Origin: Longimicrobiales bacterium
GTDB taxonomy: Bacteria; Gemmatimonadota; Gemmatimonadetes; Longimicrobiales; Gaopeijiaceae
DNA: 64,000 nt
Assembly (NCBI GenBank): GCA_028278645.1
Contig: JANQDZ010000002.1
Span: forward strand, 62,001-126,000
Reading direction: 5' to 3'
Part shown: positions 61,620-64,000 of the stretch, one piece after another
How positions within the stretch are numbered: the first letter of the stretch is position 1
Layout: each line of letters opens with the position of its first letter
Position numbers and translations under genes: made by a program
Notes under the pieces: generated by a model
What the model saw: only the letters and a program-made list of their open reading frames with translations
Told to the model about the DNA's origin: nothing
Databases searched by the model: none

Positions 61620-62534
61620 CTACTGGGGGAAGATCACTCGGTCGATCACATGAATGATCCCGTTCTTTGCGTCGATGTCGGTGGCGATGATGATGGCGTC
61701 ATCGATGCGGGGGTTCCCGTCGCCGTCCAGAGAAATGGTTGCTTCGGCCCCGTTGGCCGTGGGCAGCGTGGCCGAGGCGAGAACGTCAGCGGCAGCAAAC
61801 TCACCGGGGACCACGTGGTAGGTCAACACGGCCGTCAGGGCTTCGGCGTCCGCTAACAGCGCGTTCAGTGCGGCCGGATCGACGGCGGCGAAGGCGTCAT
61901 CGGTAGGCGCGAAGACGGTGAATGGCCCTTCGCCCTTCAGGGTCTCGGTGAGACCAGCGGCCTCCACCGCGGCCAAGAGGGTGTTGAAGATTCCGGCGCC
62001 CCGTGCGGTCTGGATGATATCCGCGATGGCCTCCGGGAGGAGAACCTGGTCGATGACGTGGATGATCCCGTTGGACGCCTCAATGTCGGCAGAGATGACG
62101 GTAGCGCCGTCCACCATGACGTTGGTTCCGTCGAACGAGAGGGCCACTTCTTTCCCGTTGAGCGTCGGAGCGGCGTTCAAGCCAGCGACGTCCGTGGAGG
62201 AAAACGCCCCGGGCACGACGTGATAGGTCAGGACGGCGGTGAGCAGCTCGGAGTCATTGAGGAGGTCGCCCAAGACCTCCGCGTCCACTGCCGCGAACGC
62301 ATCGTCCGTAGGAGCGAAGACGGTGAACGGCCCGATGCCCTCCAGGGCGGAGGTCAGGCCGGCAACATCGAGGGCCGTCAGGAGGGTGGAGAAGGCGCCG
62401 GCATCCTGAGCGGTCTGAACGATGTTCATCTCATCGTCCATCATGATGGGGTCGTCGTCGTCCTCGCAGGCACCCAAGGCCAGTGCGAGGGGAAGGAAAG
62501 CGACGGCGATGTTCCTGCGAATGAGGTTGTTCAT
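61620..62534 (-). CDS. Lipoprotein with two fasciclin (FAS1) domains
   Basis: A 304-residue exported lipoprotein (lipobox LGAC) with a short Asp-rich spacer. Two FAS1 domains follow, at about residues 38-168 and 172-303. Each has the family strings GPFTVFAPTDDAFAAVD, LLTAVLTYHVVPG and NGIIHVID. FAS1 domains mediate cell-surface adhesion or matrix contact. The two domains are alike enough to suggest an internal duplication, and a one-domain paralogue lies upstream on the same strand. It is convergent to mnmG and probably shares its terminator. Confidence 0.93.
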   Translation of the reverse strand: MNNLIRRNIAVAFLPLALALGACEDDDDPIMMDDEMNIVQTAQDAGAFSTLLTALDVAGLTSALEGIGPFTVFAPTDDAFAAVDAEVLGDLLNDSELLTAVLTYHVVPGAFSSTDVAGLNAAPTLNGKEVALSFDGTNVMVDGATVISADIEASNGIIHVIDQVLLPEAIADIIQTARGAGIFNTLLAAVEAAGLTETLKGEGPFTVFAPTDDAFAAVDPAALNALLADAEALTAVLTYHVVPGEFAAADVLASATLPTANGAEATISLDGDGNPRIDDAIIIATDIDAKNGIIHVIDRVIFPQ

Positions 62535-62596
62535 GGTACGTTATTCCTTTCTTGTTCGAGAATCTCTTTTCGGCCTGAATTGGTTCGGCCTCTTCC

Positions 62597-62845
62597 CTAG
62601 TTGGGAATCAGGAGGGTCTTGATCCTCCTGCCCGACCGGGAAACCGACCCGACGGGAGAGATCCAAATCAACTTTGTTGCGGCCATTTCTTTTCCCCGTC
62701 CCGCCGGGACAGTGAGATCGACGCGGATGCCGACCGACAAGGGATCGACCAGAGGGGCTGCGGCCTGGGGTTGGGCACCCGTGTCCCCTCTCCGCCCCTT
62801 CTTGAGCCAGGCTCTCCAGAGCTTTTTGAGCGTTGCGATCCTCAT
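62597..62845 (-). CDS. Small basic protein of unknown function between the fasciclin genes
   Basis: An 82-residue protein with a strong ribosome site (AAAGGGA) a few bases before its ATG. It is rich in Lys and Arg, starts MRIATLKKLWRAWLKKG, and has a Pro/Ala-rich middle. No signal peptide or named domain is seen. It lies 26 bases after one FAS1 gene and 62 bases before the other, all on the minus strand, so it may be part of their operon. Coding is supported by the ribosome site and position only. Confidence 0.5.
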   Translation of the reverse strand: MRIATLKKLWRAWLKKGRRGDTGAQPQAAAPLVDPLSVGIRVDLTVPAGRGKEMAATKLIWISPVGSVSRSGRRIKTLLIPN

Positions 62846-62871
62846 GGTCGTCCCTTTCGGCTGGATCTGGG

Positions 62872-63369
62872 CTACATGTCCGGCAGAAGGACTTTGTTGA
62901 TGACATGGATGACGCCGTTGGTGGCCTCCACATCGGCGCTGATGACCTCAGCGCCGTCGATCATGACCTTCCCGTCCCACACCTCGATGTCCACGCTTTG
63001 GCCGTTGACCGTCTCAGCGGAGCTGAGCTTCATGGCGTCCTTCGCCATGACTTTTCCGGCCACCACGTGGTAGGTCAGAACGGCCGTCAGGGCTTCTTTG
63101 TCAGACAGGAGGGCGTCGAGCTTCTCCTGAGGGATCTCGGAGAAGGCTTCGTCGGTGGGAGCAAAGACCGTAAAAGGACCGGGGCTGGAGAGGGTCTCCA
63201 CCAGGCCGGCGGCTTTCACGGCAGTCACCAGCGTGGTGAAGGATCCCGCGCTTACGGCGGTCTCCACGATGTTCATGGTGGGCTCAGCCTCCGGGGCGTC
63301 TTCGATCCGGGTGCTTCCCACGAAGAGACCAGCGGCAACTACGACGGTGGAAAGGATGTTCAACATCAT
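62872..63369 (-). CDS. Exported protein with one fasciclin (FAS1) domain
   Basis: A 165-residue protein: a signal peptide or anchor (LNILSTVVVAAGLFVGS), a short acidic linker, then one FAS1 domain (MNIVETAVSAGSFTTLVTAVKAAG, GPFTVFAPTDEAFSEIP, LTAVLTYHVVAGKV, NGVIHVINKVLLPDM). It is likely a surface or periplasmic adhesion module. AAAGGAG precedes the ATG pair. It starts a minus-strand cluster and is divergent from the MerR-type regulator, with a shared AT-rich intergenic region of 188 bases. Confidence 0.93.
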   Translation of the reverse strand: MMLNILSTVVVAAGLFVGSTRIEDAPEAEPTMNIVETAVSAGSFTTLVTAVKAAGLVETLSSPGPFTVFAPTDEAFSEIPQEKLDALLSDKEALTAVLTYHVVAGKVMAKDAMKLSSAETVNGQSVDIEVWDGKVMIDGAEVISADVEATNGVIHVINKVLLPDM

Positions 63370-63522
63370 GGCTCGGTTCTCCTTTGAGAGAGTTCTTTTG
63401 ACCGGTGTCCTGTCGGCCGTTCCTTCGTGAAAAATCGTTCGTGTAGAACAACTGTCGATGCGTTGTAAAAGAAATATTTAATAAACGTCCAAGTTTGTCA
63501 AGGATTGAAGTTGAACAAAAGA

Positions 63523-63551
63523 TTGACAGGCGTTGTGCAGGAGGGTATTGT
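63523..63551 (+). promoter_or_regulatory. Consensus promoter directly in front of the MerR-type gene
   Basis: TTGACA (63523-63528) and TATTGT (63546-63551) are spaced by exactly 17 bases. The ATG at 63558 begins 7 bases after the -10, where transcription should start. The message would therefore be leaderless. An AGGAGGG within the spacer is too far from the ATG (12 bases) to be the normal ribosome site. Confidence 0.6.
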
Positions 63552-63557
63552 GAAGTC

Positions 63558-64000
63558 ATGAACGCCGAACGAAGTGACTCGCCCAGACATCCCATACGCG
63601 TGGTGGCTCGCCGGACCGGACTTAACCCGGCGGTGCTAAGGGCATGGGAAAAACGCTATGGCGTGGTGGCCCCTTCCAGGACGGATGGGGGTCAGCGCCT
63701 TTACTCCGACGACGATGTGCTCAGGCTTTCTCTTTTGCACCGAGCGGTGGAAGAGGGGAGGGCCATCAGTCAGGTGGCGTCCCTTACGACGGAAGAGCTA
63801 AAGGGGTTGGTGAGGGAAGATGAGGCCGAGAGGGGAGGGTCTGCCGGGCCCGAGCCAATCGACGGCCCTTCCGCGACCCGAGTACTGGAAAGGGCCCAGC
63901 GGGCTGTGGAAAGGATGGAACCCGGAGAGTTGGAGAAGATTCTCACCCGGGGCGCCATGGCGTTTCCGGTTTCCACCATCATAGACGACATCGTCGTTCC
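63558..64000 (+). CDS. MerR-family regulator with B12-binding-type region (partial)
   Basis: The first 147 codons of a regulator that continues past the window edge. Residues 10-75 form a MerR helix-turn-helix (RVVARRTGLNPAVLRAWEKRYG, then RLYSDDDVLRLSLLHRAV). After an acidic linker, ERAQRAVERMEPGELEKIL opens a region like the B12-binding-2 helical domain of CarH/LitR photoreceptors. In those proteins adenosylcobalamin makes the regulator light-sensitive. The B12-binding motif itself lies outside the window, so that function is inference. The divergent FAS1 gene is its likely target. Confidence 0.85.
   Translation, partial: MNAERSDSPRHPIRVVARRTGLNPAVLRAWEKRYGVVAPSRTDGGQRLYSDDDVLRLSLLHRAVEEGRAISQVASLTTEELKGLVREDEAERGGSAGPEPIDGPSATRVLERAQRAVERMEPGELEKILTRGAMAFPVSTIIDDIVV

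Overview
The window reads as one contiguous chromosomal segment of a GC-rich diderm (Gram-negative) bacterium. Lipobox signal peptides, outer-membrane beta-barrel proteins, an N-terminally anchored YidC and the order dnaN-dnaA / rpmH-rnpA-yidD-yidC-mnmE-acyP-mnmG show this directly. The mix of many small lipoproteins, a DUF5916-type outer-membrane protein, a PafA-type phosphatase and frequent TTG/GTG starts resembles Gemmatimonadota and relatives. That placement is inference from gene style, not a phylogenetic result.

Layout. 1-6970: RDD membrane protein, DsbA-like lipoprotein, propeller-like lipoprotein, Ada/Ogt fusion, a TlpA-like thioredoxin interrupted by an in-frame UGA exactly where the first active-site Cys should be (a candidate selenoprotein), then a MarR regulator and arsenite methyltransferase behind a double operator. 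6970-26050: mostly single genes, comprising a DUF5916 outer-membrane protein with a TetR neighbour, M28 peptidase, SfsA, an AraC-like regulator next to a large SARP/ATPase regulator, a membrane HD-GYP phosphodiesterase, a PafA-like phosphatase, thymidine kinase, a DUF222/HNH remnant beside tRNA-Asn, and unknown lipoproteins. 26200-35900: an alpha-glucan operon of glycogen phosphorylase, glycogen synthase and three different GH57 enzymes. 35998-40370: threonine-to-glycine degradation (TDH, KBL), then pterin/folate genes (SDR reductase, folB, folK, pterin dehydratase). 40430-46390: amino-acid dehydrogenase family, M20 peptidase, metallophosphoesterase, PQQ-type dehydrogenase and phosphopantetheinyl transferase. 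46385-52251: a tightly overlapping minus-strand operon of lipoprotein, histidine kinase, NtrC-type regulator, coiled-coil protein and outer-membrane barrel. 52391-61594: the replication-origin neighbourhood. 61620-64000: fasciclin-domain lipoproteins and a divergent MerR/B12-type regulator cut by the window edge.

The strongest unusual signals are: (1) the UGPC thioredoxin (UGA at 4430-4432 on the minus strand) followed by a hairpin with a GGUC apical loop at a SECIS-like distance; (2) a candidate oriC in the dnaA-dnaN spacer with DnaA-box-like words, a (TAG)4 trinucleotide tract like a DnaA-trio, and an AT-rich block in that order; (3) a 35-bp near-palindrome made of two GTTG-N7-CAAC sites in front of the MarR-arsM pair; (4) three GH57 enzymes in a glycogen operon; (5) a probably leaderless MerR/B12 regulator with a consensus promoter ending at its ATG. 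No CRISPR array, insertion sequence or prophage was seen.
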